NCBI RefSeq assembly: GCF_023856365.1
Contig: NC_064554.1
Span: forward strand, 4,083,001-4,147,000
DNA length: 64,000 bases
Reading direction: 5' to 3'
Source of the DNA: Brienomyrus brachyistius
Taxonomy: Eukaryota > Chordata > Actinopteri > Osteoglossiformes > Mormyridae
The notes beneath the pieces were generated by a model, which saw only the letters and a list, made by a program, of their open reading frames with translations, did no database searches and was not told the DNA's origin. Both the position numbers and the translations under genes were made by a program. How positions within the stretch are numbered: the first letter of the stretch is position 1; each line of letters opens with the position of its first letter. Below, in pieces: positions 1-22,250 of the stretch.

Positions 1-3000
1 ATATGTACCCCTCAGCCCTCACAGACGGACCCCTGCCACACTGCCAGCTGAAGCAGGACATGCCGTGTGCCTCTGTGTGTGTGTGTGTGCCTCTGTGTGT
101 GTGTGTGTGTATGTATGTGCTCTCTTTTAGTCATAGTGATTCTGTTCTTTGTTTTTTCTAGCAAGTCCATTTTAAGTTTTTTAGTATTTGACAGTATCAT
201 GGATGGATACAAAGGGAACCATACTGGCTGTGTGTCATCCTCAGCTTGTTTTACTAATATTCAACCCTATTTGGACATCTGCTGCTGGTACAGGATCCAT
301 GAAGGACCATTATTACTGGATCAGTGACATCAGAATGTGAACCTCAGTGAAGGGACACCTAGATAGACCGAGGCTGCAATCAGCCTGCCAGTCTGTTTCC
401 TCACGGGTAGCTTAAGTTTATCAAACCAAAGGTGTTGGCCAGTACGCAGAACACACTCATACAGGCACTTGAAAAGACACACGTGGCAAACATGTATCCA
501 CACTGGTACATTAGCCTTTTGACAGTAAAATATAAAGATGAGGGGTTTTGTGGAGGGGGGTGGCGCAAAATGGCGAAAAAAGTTACAGGGAATCAGATGG
601 AATATCTGAGCTAGGGTCTGACAGGAAAGTGGGAAAGTGTTCAAGGGAAACCACAACAACGTGGGATTAAGCTCTGCTGGCCTCCCTTGGGACACACGCT
701 GTCCCCAGCCCCATGCCCACGCCACCTCATTGTGCCTCATGAAGAGTGCGGTGACATGCGGTCTGCTCCAAGCATGCTTCTCTCAAACGTCAGACCCTCT
801 TCCCAGCGCGAGCCCGGCTCTAGGCCACTTAGTTTGACTGGCATCGAGCAGAGTCACCGAGAAAAAGTGAAGAGGTGCCTTTGTGCACAGATGTGTCAGT
901 GTAAGGGGAGGAGGGCAAACGTGTGGGGTTTTAGGGAGTGAGAATACGGTGTGCGAGAGCTCTAGGGCACGAGCTGATAGGTAATCACCATCCGCCAGTT
1001 ACATGGGAACAATCGTTTCAGGAGTTACATTCTGCACACATTCTTAATTTGGGAGGGGGACATTTTCAAAGAGCATCTAGATGAGATCCTTTTGTACATC
1101 TCACACCCCAACCCCCTCCCCAGGCTCTGCCTTTAATCTGGCCGTGCCTGAGTGGGTTCTATATGTGCCAGGAGTGGGCATCATGCCCAGATGACCCTGA
1201 GGCAATATGGAAATCACCACGGAAACCCCAGACCACCATCACCACCCCCACCCATGCTCCGGTTGCCCTAATGCGAAACTCCCACGCCGGCCCGTCCCAA
1301 AAACGGCTGGCCTCTGGAACTTCAACCATCATCCTTTTTCGTTCCCTGCACACCTCTGAAAGGACCCCTAAAGCTCCGCCTCCCTGCTGTTCTCCAGTGC
1401 TGACCTCCAACAAACACACACAGCACAATCAGAATTTGTGGCAGTTCCAAACAGGACCCACATCACTGCAAAAAGGGTTTGCGTCAATCCGCCTTCTAAA
1501 GGACATTTACCAGAGGTGATGCCGCCGTAACGGGGCGGGGCCGGGCAACACTACCTGAGGGGTTTGAAGTCCACATAACAGTCTGTGCATCTCCGGCCAG
1601 CCCATCCTGTGTCAACTTCATCAATGACCCATGAGCCTCACCTCACAGCAGTCAGCTCGATATCTGCAGAGGTGCAGTGCCACTGCGGCCTTTCAGGCTG
1701 AGCTGGTTCTACAGTGGACCAACTCTTCTCCCCCAGAGAGGTTCAAGGGTTTTTTTTCCCCCCACAGTTTTGTCCGTCTTACTCTGCCACACACTCGCCA
1801 ACCCCATTTTCTCAGTCCCATTGGTTTCACTTATTAAGTTTCAAAGGTTTCTGGGCAACGTGGTTCGGGGGTGGGGGGACCATGGCATTTTTTTGGCACA
1901 CCACCAGTCTCGTCTTGCCGGGAATAGGGGGGTTGCCATGGTATTGGTGGGCACCTCATAAAGCGGACCATTGTTGGGCTGTGTGTGTGTGAGCTTGGGT
2001 GTGTGTCACCAGCCACCATGCCAGCTTCGTCCGAAATGCCCGGACTCAAAAGGCACCCAGATCTTCTTGCATGCTGCCTTTGCCAGTCTGTAACACAATT
2101 ACACCCAGCAGCTTTTTCCACTCCTCTGCGTCTCCCTCGCTTCAGTGCCACCCTGAAAACCTCCAATGGTCAATCCAGAACGAAGCCAGCATCTCTGCTG
2201 AACTTGTATAGGTTTTGTTTCACCTACGATTTCTTTTATATACTATACTCACTTGCTTGCCCAATGATTTTATCGAATAACAGCACACAGTTTTTATGCG
2301 TTTATACCGCTACACATCTGACTGCATCAATTCACAAGGGAACTAAAGCTGAGCCCCACCTGGGACTTCAAACAGAAGCCCTGGGGTTTCAAACTCACAC
2401 AGTGATCCACCTACCAGCTACCTGCTATCCCTGTGAGGTCCGCAACAGATATGCGCTGCTATTTCATCCAGGCTAAAAACAACATACATATGCATCTCAG
2501 CACATCCTTATGAGGATGTTCACATCTTCACAGCTAACAATATTAACCTTAGACATAATTTTTTAAAATATTACCTGTCAGACTGAGAACCCAGGCCTTA
2601 AAAACATTAAGTAACACAGTCAGCAGCACTCCATTAACAGCTGACCTGCCTCAGGCTTAGACATTCCTGTTTCTAAAAAAGGTTTCCTTCAACCTTCCCC
2701 TTTTTAAAGCAGGCTGCCCCATTACTGACAGAGGCATATAATTTGGGTTTGTTTGTGATTATTTCAGATCCGCACAGCCCCCAAACACTGTGTCACTATG
2801 TGTGAAAGCCTGGAAACAATTTGTGGCACCAGAACTCCAAAGAGAGAGAGAGAGAGGGTAGTTAATTCCATTTACAAACATTTGTTAATGGCTCAAATGC
2901 TCTAGTGCCAGTAACCTTTGACAGGTGTCTGCTCCTAGTTCCAATGTGCTACCACGCAAGTGGCCAGTGCTGCAGGCTAGGGTCAGGTACCACTGTGACG

Positions 3001-6000
3001 GCTTTTCAAATTCAAACCAGAGGACAAAGCAGCCACAGAGAAATGAGGAGTCTAGCGACCTCTGGTGGTGCCTGCTGTACATTACATGTTTTGACTAACA
3101 AATATTAAGGAGATGGGAAATATTTTTTTGCTCTCAAACAAAATGTTTTGAAAACATACTAAACATACTAAAACATTTCTTAAAATGGACACTCCTTTTT
3201 AATATTACAAACAATCTATTATTGGAATAATTTAATTAACATATTGACTTGGATTTACATAAAGAAAGACCAGCCAGGAATAGTACAATGTATGATTTCT
3301 AAGCTAAATATTAAATATGCACGATAAATACGGCCTTGCTTAGTGTGTTAGATAAGCCAGGCTCCTTAAATACCAGCTGCCCCATCTAACCTCCACACTT
3401 GAAACCAGCCACCTGGTTTGCTTCTTCACAAGACTTAATTCCCAGGCTTCCTCTAGGCTGATCTGGGCCAGGCATCTTTTGTCTGCATCCTTTGCCTTTG
3501 AGCATTATGAATGCAGCTTCCATTTGCGTACTTTTTATTTTTGCAGGCCCAGATGGACGTTGCAAATTTAATTGCAATTAGACGAGTTAAGGATAATTGT
3601 TCTGTGTGCGTCAAACTCCGTCTACCTGTCCAGCTGTATCGGACGATCAGTAGCGAGTTGCTGTGGGCTGATTTGGCTGCCTGTCTGCACGCCCCATCCC
3701 GCACTCTCTGCGTGTAGATTAAGTCCCCCAGTAGAGGCCCTCTTCTATTTTGCGGGACAAACGAGCGTCTGTATGCACACAAGGATGCGGTGTGAGAGGA
3801 GCGGGTATTGGGCCACGTTTTGTTGTTTCGTACCCACCCGTCCTGAGACATACCCTTATTGTGGAGGGCAAGAAAGACCGAGCTTTCTGGGGGGTTCCAA
3901 AGGGGTTAAACCTGAGATTTTGGCACGAGGTGGGGTTTGGCTTCCTTTCATACATGTGGAAATCGGCTCTGAACAGATTTTGAAGCGAGCCGGGCGCCAG
4001 CATTGCCATCTGTTTTGAGTTGTGACCCCCCTCCCCATCCTCCCCCGCTTCTACTTTCCCCAATCGCTTCTCTGCCAGCACTCTCCTGTTCTCTCTCCCC
4101 CAATCACCACGCATGTGCCCCTCTCTCCCTTCCTGGCCAGTACTGCCACGCTACCTGGCCATGAGAGGGAAAGGCGAAGGGAAAAAGCTGGGGGGAGCGT
4201 CTGCCAGTGGACATTAATGAGGGATTTATAGCATCAGGCGCTCATATTAGTAGACGCACAAGCGCTATGTTTCTCACCTTACACGCCCAGCAACACCTCA
4301 GCTCACATACATGCACATGTGTATAAAATAAGCCGCAGCTGCGAAAGTCAGAGACAAACAAGTCAGATTTTTATTTAAATTTATGCAAACCATATGTACG
4401 CACCTTCCCATAAATATTACAGAAAGGGGAAACTTTTGCTTTTTTGTTTTCAATTTACTCCTTATTCATGCACTTTAAGTCTTGCATATCACATCTATAT
4501 TCAAATTTTCGGGGGAAAAAAATTACATACAGAGTTAATGTAACATTTTTCTTGAACAGACAGCCTGGGTGTATGTGCAAGCAGGCTTAATTTCTGGTGT
4601 TACCACATGGTTTTGTTTCACTGCCGATACCTGCATTCCTCAACCTGTCAACTTTGGCCAGCAACTGCAGGGGTCCTTCACTAATGAGCTCATTAGGACA
4701 AAGGTGAGCTTTAAATGAGGAGAAAATAAACAAACTCTGTGACTAATTACAAGAGGATCGATGATGCCGCCATGCCGGCACAAAGCAGCTTTCTCCTTTA
4801 CCTGTACTGTTTTGTTCTTTGTGTATTTTGGGTAAATGGCTAATTGTCTGCCAGGTTTTTTTTTCCCAGAAACAATTGACTGGATTTAAAAAGTATTACT
4901 GGGCAGGTGTGTGAAAGAAGCAGATCAGTCTGTGGGATCTTTCAAGGTAGTGTTGCATATATTAATTCTTGTAGCGTCTGTGTAGATATATTAATTACAT
5001 GCAGCAGTTTCTGTTTAGTTATTCATGATAAAATCATAGTGTGACATATACATTTTTAAAAGATTAAATCAGGAGGGAAATAAGGTACACTGAAAAGAAG
5101 TTTTTTTTTTAAAAAAAAAAAGGAGGAAAAAGGTCTTGTTATGAGCATATAAGTGAGCAAAGGTGCTGGAATTCTGATCAGATAACCTGTAAACTTGGAA
5201 ACCTCTGAAAATATGTGAAAAGAGCCAGAGCCCATCTAGGTAGAGAACCTCTGCTGAAAGAGCCACAGGTAAAGAGATATATTACAGAGGAAGAGCTTCT
5301 TTTCTGTTATAGTCATCAAAATGGAGCAAAATCATAAAGGAAACGAGAGAAACGGACAACGATCTGTGATAGAAGCCAATAACAACAGACCACTGTATAA
5401 AACACACTCCTGTTTTTAAATGCCTACAGGTCCCGTTTGGCAGGTAATACATCTGGATCCTTATTTAAGATACAGTCAAATTACTCTGGTCCTAATCCAA
5501 TTCGTGTAAAACTAGCAAACTACATATCAGCTTGGTGAGGGTCTACGAGGTGAAAGGTGTCATCTTACAATCTAGATGTGATTCACAATCAGCTGGGCCG
5601 AGGGCTTCTGCATAAGCATTTCCAGATCCTGATCTCACGATACATTAAGCTGGGCCTTTACAGATGCTGCTCTCCAAAATGACAGCATAAGCGCCCCCTG
5701 TGGCACACTCTGGAAACTGCATCCCGACACCCCTTTACCAGTAGACAGGCAAAAAAACAAGTATGACTACACAACACATAGCTCATCTTTAACTATTATA
5801 CGCTTATTCATACATTTAACTTATTTTAAGGATTCCTCAGAATTTTAACAAGATAAAAAAATAAAAACTAGCATGTAAAATTTGAAAAAGAGATTAAATT
5901 TTTAAAAAAATAGCACGAGATGAGGTGCCATCTGTTGTTTTTTTCTAGATGAAAAACAAAACAAAGCTCAAGAGATGGTGATCTTAAACATGGAGTGGAA

Positions 6001-9000
6001 ACGAGGAGCACTGGAGAAGCTATCAAGAAGGCCAGGTGTAGAGGACAAGAATACAGCAGAGAAAAAGAGGAGGACAGCGGGTAGCACATCAGCAGCGGGC
6101 CTGTGTAGAATGCCTGTGTGTCATGAATAAGAATTGCTGTGTACCTCATGAGGCCGGCTGAGCTGTCGTTTCTCCAAAGCGGTAGCATTATTTCAACACG
6201 CACAGCCGCTCTTGGTCTCTATGGTTCCGCGTGGCGTCCGGCTAATGGACACGCCAGACTCGTTACTCTAACGCTGGGTGACAAGGGCACCTTGGGTTGC
6301 AGATGTTCGCTCCGATGACAGATGGCGCTGGCGTGGTTTGGGGACAGCAACTGTGCCAGCTTTGTGCCACCTGCACCCACACACACCCCCCCCACCCCAT
6401 CCCCTTGCCTCAAAGTCTTTCTCCACACATCCAAACACCCCCCCCTCACCCCCCCGAGCTTGGCATTATGTGTGGGGATCGTCTGGCATAGCGGGCGCCC
6501 AGGGAATGCCAGGCAGCTGTCTGGACAACGTCTGGGCTTTCTCACAGCCACGATGCGCATGGGGGTCGGCACAGCTCCGAGCCCTAAGTCGCTCAGCTGT
6601 CAACGGGAGTCGCCAATATTAAACACCGTTCATTAGATAATACTTTCCAGCCCCCAAATAGCCTCTCAAACATTTTTTCAATCAACAACTTTAGTTCCCT
6701 CAGTGAATCCTCCTATGTAGTACACTGGGATAAATGTGTTTGTTGCTCACTTGTGTTTATTGCTATTTTTAAACTACCCCATTTTTTACACTCCAGTATG
6801 TTCATTTAGAATGAAGATCACTCATTTCTAAAAAAAAAAAAAAACTGTGAAATGAAAACTCCTGAATGGTGGAATTCACATTCACTGTCGATCAGGTTTC
6901 TTTGCAATATGTCTGCACAGAGGCGAAAGAATGGAATGGATTTCAGGTAGCTGACACATTTCGACTGGAGGGAAAAAGTTCCCTGTTTATCCTATAGGCC
7001 TTCCCTGACAAACAGGAATGAATTCCACGAGGCATCAGCCAACCCTCCCCGCCAGCCTACTTTGCACCTCAAACAGGACTCTGGTATATTTATTTAATTT
7101 GAAACTAATTTCCCCACTGAATGTTAAACTTTTATTATGCACCAAGTTGTTTCCACCAATTCAGTCTTAAGAATCTCTCTAATTGCTATTGTCTAAACAC
7201 ATCCACAACTGACAACCACAGTCTTGTGCATGAATATGGCAAAAATGTATATCACTGTATTTAATTACAGGCCACATGGATGATTTTCTAATTAAGCACG
7301 AGATCAGCCCCCTGATCTACGCATGGTTCAGTCTTCTCAGTCACTTGGAAAGGCAAACTTCCAGGGATTGGCGCTGACACAATAGTGAAAGCAGGTGTGA
7401 ATATGCGTGTTGGGACTTGGGGGGGAGGGGGGGGGTTCTACTGACATCTTGGAGAAGCAACACGCTCAGCAATCTCGTACAGGCAAGCAAGCTGCCCAGT
7501 GGAATGCACAAGGCTGAAGCAGGGTGTTGTCGTCTGAGCTTGACGCCTGTGAAACAGCAGGTCTGGAAATTTTATGATCGGTCCACTGTGAAAGCACATC
7601 CACCTGCCTCCCCTACCACAGAGTACTCTGTATACATTTACCTGCTGTAAGCTGGCAGTCATCAACTAAAAGAACTCACACTCTGACCTCAAATGGCACT
7701 ATGGATACACATCACTACAGTGGTCCCTTACCTGAACCTGACTGCCCACACTTAAGCCAAAAATGTAGAAGCACCCATCCCAGACACCACATTTTCCTTT
7801 CACAGAAATGGGTTGCATAAAAACAAGAAAATCTGTATGAGGCTTGCCGTCATGGGTTATTTTAATGAACAATGGGGAAACATCCTAAAACAAATTCAGC
7901 TGAGAAAGTAGGAGAGATGATTTCATACCCCTGGAAATTATAATGGTTTAGAAGACTTTTTACAGATGAAATATCTTTTGAGCATGAGTCTTTTTTGACC
8001 CATTGTGAAATATCTAACAAGTGTGAAATATTTGACAATGGTCTGACCGATATTTGTGTTGTTCTTCCAACCTCTGTTTTATTTAAACTGTTTTTACGTT
8101 CCTCTTACGCACTAAGAGTATCTTCCTGCTTGATGTCTCTTATCATTTAACTGCTAACAAGCCACCTTACCAATGAATGATGTTGATTTGATCCCTAAAG
8201 CTCTTAACTTGGCACCAAACTGCATCTAAGCCAAATTAAGCCTCTGTCATGCCCACCCCCATCCCCACCCCCCACCTTTTCCCCTCCCCCGCCATGGGAA
8301 CCCTACATCTTTAATGGCGCCAAGTAGCTTCACTAGCTCCGCCATACAAAACTGGTGACATCTGTCTCACTAAGTGGCACACTAATGTATGCCTCATTTG
8401 TTCAATCACTCCCTACTGAAAAAGGGGAGAAAAATGAAAGAAGAGACTAGGGGTTGTCTGCTAAAAAGAAAAAACAAAGAGTCCCTTTTATAAGTTATTT
8501 CCCAGTAGTTAATTCCCCGAAAGGCGCTACAAATTCTCCTATCAATTGCATGAGATTCCCGTCCGTTGATGTTTACCACTCTGGTATTTTTAAAAGAGGA
8601 CAAAAAAAACTGCTCATTGTGCAAAGGAGCACCAACGTGCACATATCAGGCCAGATTCAGTGGACGCAGTTATTAGCATAAAGAACAAAAAGTGCACGCC
8701 ACAGAGGAACCGCATACGACGTTTGGTTCTTAAGTACCACATTAGGCTATTCCATGTGTTTGCCTCAAATGAGCTGGAGAATATGAAAATCCGCTGTGCA
8801 GGGCATTATTTGTATTTCAATACCATTCAACACATGTGAGAAATCTGCTTCAGAAATGCAATTTATGACGATATAATACGTATGGGAAAATGACGACATA
8901 TTATGTTTTGAAGCGGTTGTAGGAACAGTGCGTGAATTTGGCAACATCTTTAAACGAAGAGTTCCACCAAAAAACGTGTGATTATTACTTTTCGATGTAA

Positions 9001-9508
9001 GGAGAAGAAAAATATCAGCGATGGAAAATACATAAATACCAAAAAAGATGCCAAAAATGTAGAATCTTTGGTGGAAAACATGAGCACAGCGTAGTGTACA
9101 TTTAATTGTACACCGTTCAGTATTATTAAAGCTGATTAGAATTAAAAGAAAACAGCAAAGTGAATAAAAAATATGATGCCACTTCAGTTCAAAACTACAC
9201 GGAAGATCCGCAAATTAACCCAGATTTTCCAAACTTTAAAAAAATAGTGACTGGCTATATTTTAAAAAATACGGCATACAAAAACTCATTTCCTGCGTTT
9301 AGCAATTAATGGTGAATTAAGGACCAACAAAAAAGTTCTATTTTAGAGATTAGTGCCAATTATATTGTTGTGACCACCAACACATTCGACGTTTCCTTAT
9401 TCCTACCTTCCCATTTCAAGGACTTGAGGCAGTCAGGCAGATTGTCGGACGACTAAGTCAGTCAGGAGGGTCCTTTGATTGGCGACGCCCACTTCGACAC
9501 ATGCAACA
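1..9508. other. Intergenic stretch, no gene found
   Basis: I find no exon chain or recognisable protein here on either strand; the open frames are short and unlike known families. There is a (GT)n tract near 79-112, an (AG)n tract near 2840-2858 and several A/T homopolymers. From about 4.3 to 9.4 kb the DNA is AT-rich and shows no obvious SINE, Tc1 or MITE, unlike the rest of the window. It carries clusters of TAATTA-type motifs, for example around 7261-7294, and a perfect palindrome at 4681-4696. This would fit conserved regulatory DNA or an intron of a neighbouring gene (in human, DAND5 and NFIX lie beside GADD45GIP1), but that is inference. Confidence 0.5.
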
Positions 9509-11139
9509 ATGGCGGCTTCCAATCTTGGGAGAAGGACAGCTGTGTTATTTGTTGTAAAAACCTTTTCTCTTCAAAGACCAGTTTTACCGATCGTTTCCAG
9601 ATGTGGGAGTTTGTTCCAGATTGCTACCTACAACCCGAAACCTTTGAGACTGAATATCAAGGATCCCTACATTCCTGATAAAGAAAAAGAAGATACCCCT
9701 GACTGGCAAAAGACAGACAAGTTTGACCGTAAGCTATTCGGGCGATATGGTTCTATTTCTGGTGTCGATCCAGTGAAATTGTGGCCAAGCCCCAAAGAGC
9801 TGGAAAGGTTAATAGCAGAGGAGCAAGAATGGCAACCGACTCTGGAAGTTATGCTACAGAACGTTGCGGCAAAGGAAATGGAGAGGGAAAAGAAAGTGAA
9901 GGCCAGGTAACGTGGGGTGCGCTTTCTAACATGCTAGAGGCAGCTAATTTCCAAAGGGTCGGCGAGTACAGGCTTCGCAATGTCGTGTGACGCGATAATC
10001 GTACATCGTCGTATAAATAAAAACATTCAGCTACAGACATAATATCTAGAATATGGTTATAGACTTCGCCGAAAAACTGACGCGGAGGCCAGTTTACTTT
10101 CTAGCTGCATGAGTTTTATGAAACTGTCAGATTTATCTGACAACTGCTGTAAATGAATTTTGGAGACGATGACTAACTTCCGCAAAACCTTCGTACATGC
10201 AGTGACGCAGACACAGATGTACGCTATACGGGTCCCTCTTCAAGTAGTTTTCACTTGCTCCATAGGTAGCATTGCTTTTTAAATATTTAACAGTTCTGTA
10301 AAATTAAATTAAAATATACTTGATTTTGGAAATTATCGTAGGTAGTTCCGCTCATCGTGAGAACTTCAAAATACATATTTTCCTTTATATTTCACTAGGG
10401 GCCCCGTAGAATGTACCTAAGCTCACATGTACATACACACACTGCACTTACACATAATAAATGCTAGATTAAACCAACGACTTGGTGTTAATTTATAGTG
10501 CTGTTAAGAAAACCGTTTTGTCGTAATAGCTTTACAGCTTCCATTTTCGACGACGACTTATAGACGGAAAAAAGTTCACCTGTCAGACACTGTTGTGTAC
10601 ACCTGCCTGATAGGTAAATGCTGTATCGGGTCAGATAATAGGGCTGATACGGTTTTCGTAATTTCCTGTCAACACCATGGAAGCTTGGTGGAAGAAAAAA
10701 CCTTGAATAAATGGTACGTCAGAGTGAAAGCTCTTCCACGGTTTTTAAATATTAGATGGAAACAACGCCTGTTCCTTGTTCATGGGTTGTCGGGGTTTGA
10801 GGGACACCACGTCGGCTTCGTCGTGAAATGAGCTTTTTTGTGTCTTTTTCCTTCAGGGAGAAATTAATTGCCACCAACATGGCGAAGATGCCTAAGATGA
10901 TCGAAGACTGGCGTCGCGAGACGCGCGCGCTGAAGATGAAGAAGAAGGAAGAAAAGGCGCGAAAGGAGCGGCTGGTGGCAGAGGCCCGCGAGCGCTTCGG
11001 CTACGCGCTGGACTCCCGCAGCCCCAAGTTCCTGGAGATGGTGCAGGAGATCGAGAAGGAGGAGAAGAAGAAGAAAAAGCTGCTGAAAAGCAGAATGAAA
11101 CAGGGTGACGCTGCACCAGCTGCACCCAGGACTTCATGA
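9509..11139 (+). CDS. gadd45gip1: GADD45GIP1 / CRIF1, mitochondrial large-subunit ribosomal protein mL64
   Basis: Two coding exons: 9509-9906 and 10857-11139, giving 226 residues (human protein 222). The donor at 9907 and the acceptor ending at 10856 join in frame across one Arg codon. The product is a metazoan-specific protein of the mitochondrial large ribosomal subunit near the exit tunnel, also called CRIF1, and it has been described as a nuclear GADD45 partner. The N-terminus (MAASNLGRRTAVLF) is basic and hydrophobic, as expected for a mitochondrial presequence. Family hallmarks are RYGSISGVDPVKLWPSPKEL, EEQEWQP and MAKMPKMIEDW, followed by a long Lys/Glu-rich helix in exon 2. An upstream in-frame TTG at 9479 extends the frame, but the ATG at 9509 in a strong context (acaatgg) is the better start. 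The gene is convergent with the TTC39 gene. Confidence 0.96.
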
Positions 11140-11181
11140 TTTACATCTCAGTGAAGGACGACCTTGTAAATAATGATCATA

Positions 11182-11187
11182 ATTAAA
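11182..11187 (+). terminator. Probable poly(A) signal of gadd45gip1 (ATTAAA)
   Basis: ATTAAA lies 43 bases after the stop codon, a common variant of the polyadenylation hexamer. It is the nearest hexamer downstream, so the 3' UTR would be very short. Confidence 0.5.
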
Positions 11188-11535
11188 ATGTTTTTCATCC
11201 CATCAAAGTTTACTTAATTTTCCCGTCAGTAAACACAGTTCATCCCACTTTCAGGTGGTCCAAGTAATTGGGCAGTTTTCCAGTTAGATATATGGGCTTA
11301 ACATGTCTGTAGTTGTACGGCAATATATTTAACAAAATATTTATATTTAATGAAAATAGTTGCATGTCTAACTTGTCAGTATATCCCCAAACAAAAAGTA
11401 TTGTTTCTTAAAACGGCTCAGTACATATACAACTGGTATTTAACCAGTTATGGACATGAACCAAGAGATAGCGATTCTATGATTTTTGGAACTATTAGAA
11501 ACGTAATGCTTGTACTTCATATATACATATATTTT

Positions 11536-11541
11536 TTTATT
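11536..11541 (-). terminator. Probable poly(A) signal of the TTC39 gene (AATAAA)
   Basis: On the minus strand AATAAA lies about 560 bases beyond the TTC39 stop at 12105. The 3' ends of the two convergent genes would then be only about 300 bases apart. The choice of hexamer is inference. Confidence 0.4.
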
Positions 11542-12104
11542 GAGCTCTGGCATTTAAAATGCGTTGTCTGATGGCATATTAGGGAACATTAATGCTGACA
11601 CTTGTTCTGGAGAATCTGGCCATATGGCAGCATTTACAGACACCTACTGGTCCTGACAGTGCAGGTTTTAACTAAAGCAATTTTACAGGTATAAATTACA
11701 GTTCATACCGATTACCCTAATTGTGTCCCTAAAAGAGAATAATAGTATATAAAAGTCCAAGCGTATGTTAGCACTCTGATTGTGAGCCATTGTCACTTCC
11801 ATTAGACAGCTGAAGTACCACCAAAACCACACGTCCAAAAGAATGTGAAACAAGGCACAAGTGTCCTTACAGGAAAGTTCTGCCTCCTTATGTGGATATA
11901 TATTTTTTGAAAGTCAGGTGCCTAAGACTGCACCACACTATCCAATCTGGATGAAGTTTGCACACATGGAGAGTCCCATCCACATAAGTGGGTGGAGTGC
12001 TGAAGGAAGATCTGGTCCAGTGCAAACCACTGGCCTGGCATGAGGGAGTCGGGCTGCCAGAGTTGGGCTTGGGACACGCAGAATGCTGCCCTGAAGGTCA
12101 TCCA

Positions 12105-21552
<9,448 letters not shown>

Positions 21553-21744
21553 ATCTTTGCTTTGACCAAAACACCTGACAAAGGGAAATATGATGTAAAA
21601 ATGTAAAATCTATAATTCGTTCTCTCCTTTAAAACTTTTTATTAGTTGTTCACTTGTAGGACAATCTTGAGAGATCTTATTAAATCTTAATACCTTTAAC
21701 AAATGTACTATTCGTATTCAGACAAAGTTTAGGACGGGTGCGGA

Positions 21745-21850
21745 GCTGGCAGGGGCGGGGCCATCCCTGACTCCGCCTCCGCGAAGACGCACACGCGCAG
21801 CGGACGCGCCACCTGTTTCGACCCAGCAGCATCCGTGCACGAGCTCCATT
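21745..21850 (-). promoter_or_regulatory. GC-rich probable promoter / first exon of the TTC39 gene
   Basis: A CpG-rich island in AT-rich surroundings carries a GC box (GGGGCGGGGC, 21752-21761) and CCGCCTCC about 200 bases upstream of the first coding exon. That exon begins after a splice acceptor, so a non-coding exon upstream is expected. The transcription start cannot be fixed from sequence. Confidence 0.45.
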
Positions 21851-21989
21851 AGCTTGTTGCATCGTGTCTCGGTCAAGTTTGTTTAGGCGGTGGCCTTGGG
21901 ATATTCCTATCGGAGTTGTTTTTAGATTTAAGGAGTTTTCGGTAAAATCAGGGATATAGCTGTTTAATTTAATGTAACGTAGTCTATAC

Positions 21990-22250
21990 ACCGGGGCGGC
22001 AATCTTGCCTCACACCTCTGGGACCGGGGTTCGAGTCTCCGTGTGTGGAGTTTGCATGTTCTCCCCGTGTCGTCGTGGGGTTTCCTCCGGGTACACCGCT
22101 TCCCCACCCCACGATCCAAAAATGCTTATTGTCCATAGGTGTGGCCTGCGTTGGGTTTGTGCCCCATCCTGGGTTTTAGCCTCTGGGATAGGCTCCGGAC
22201 CCCCCGCGACCCTGGATAGGATAAGCGGATATAGAAGATAGATGGATGGA
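21990..22250 (+). mobile_element. tRNA-derived V-SINE, internally deleted copy
   Basis: It shares its body with the copies at 27128 and 55302: cggcaatcttgcctcacac, a B-box-like ggttcgagtctcc, tggagtttgcatgttctcc and gataggctccggaccc, ending in an (ATGG) tail. The A-box part is shortened. Flanks TAGTCTA at 21980-21986 and 22251-22257 look like a target-site duplication. Confidence 0.85.

Noticed and set aside
3572..4114. Open frames of 130-150 codons on both strands
   Set aside because: There are no family motifs or exon chain, and the opposing frames overlap, as expected by chance.
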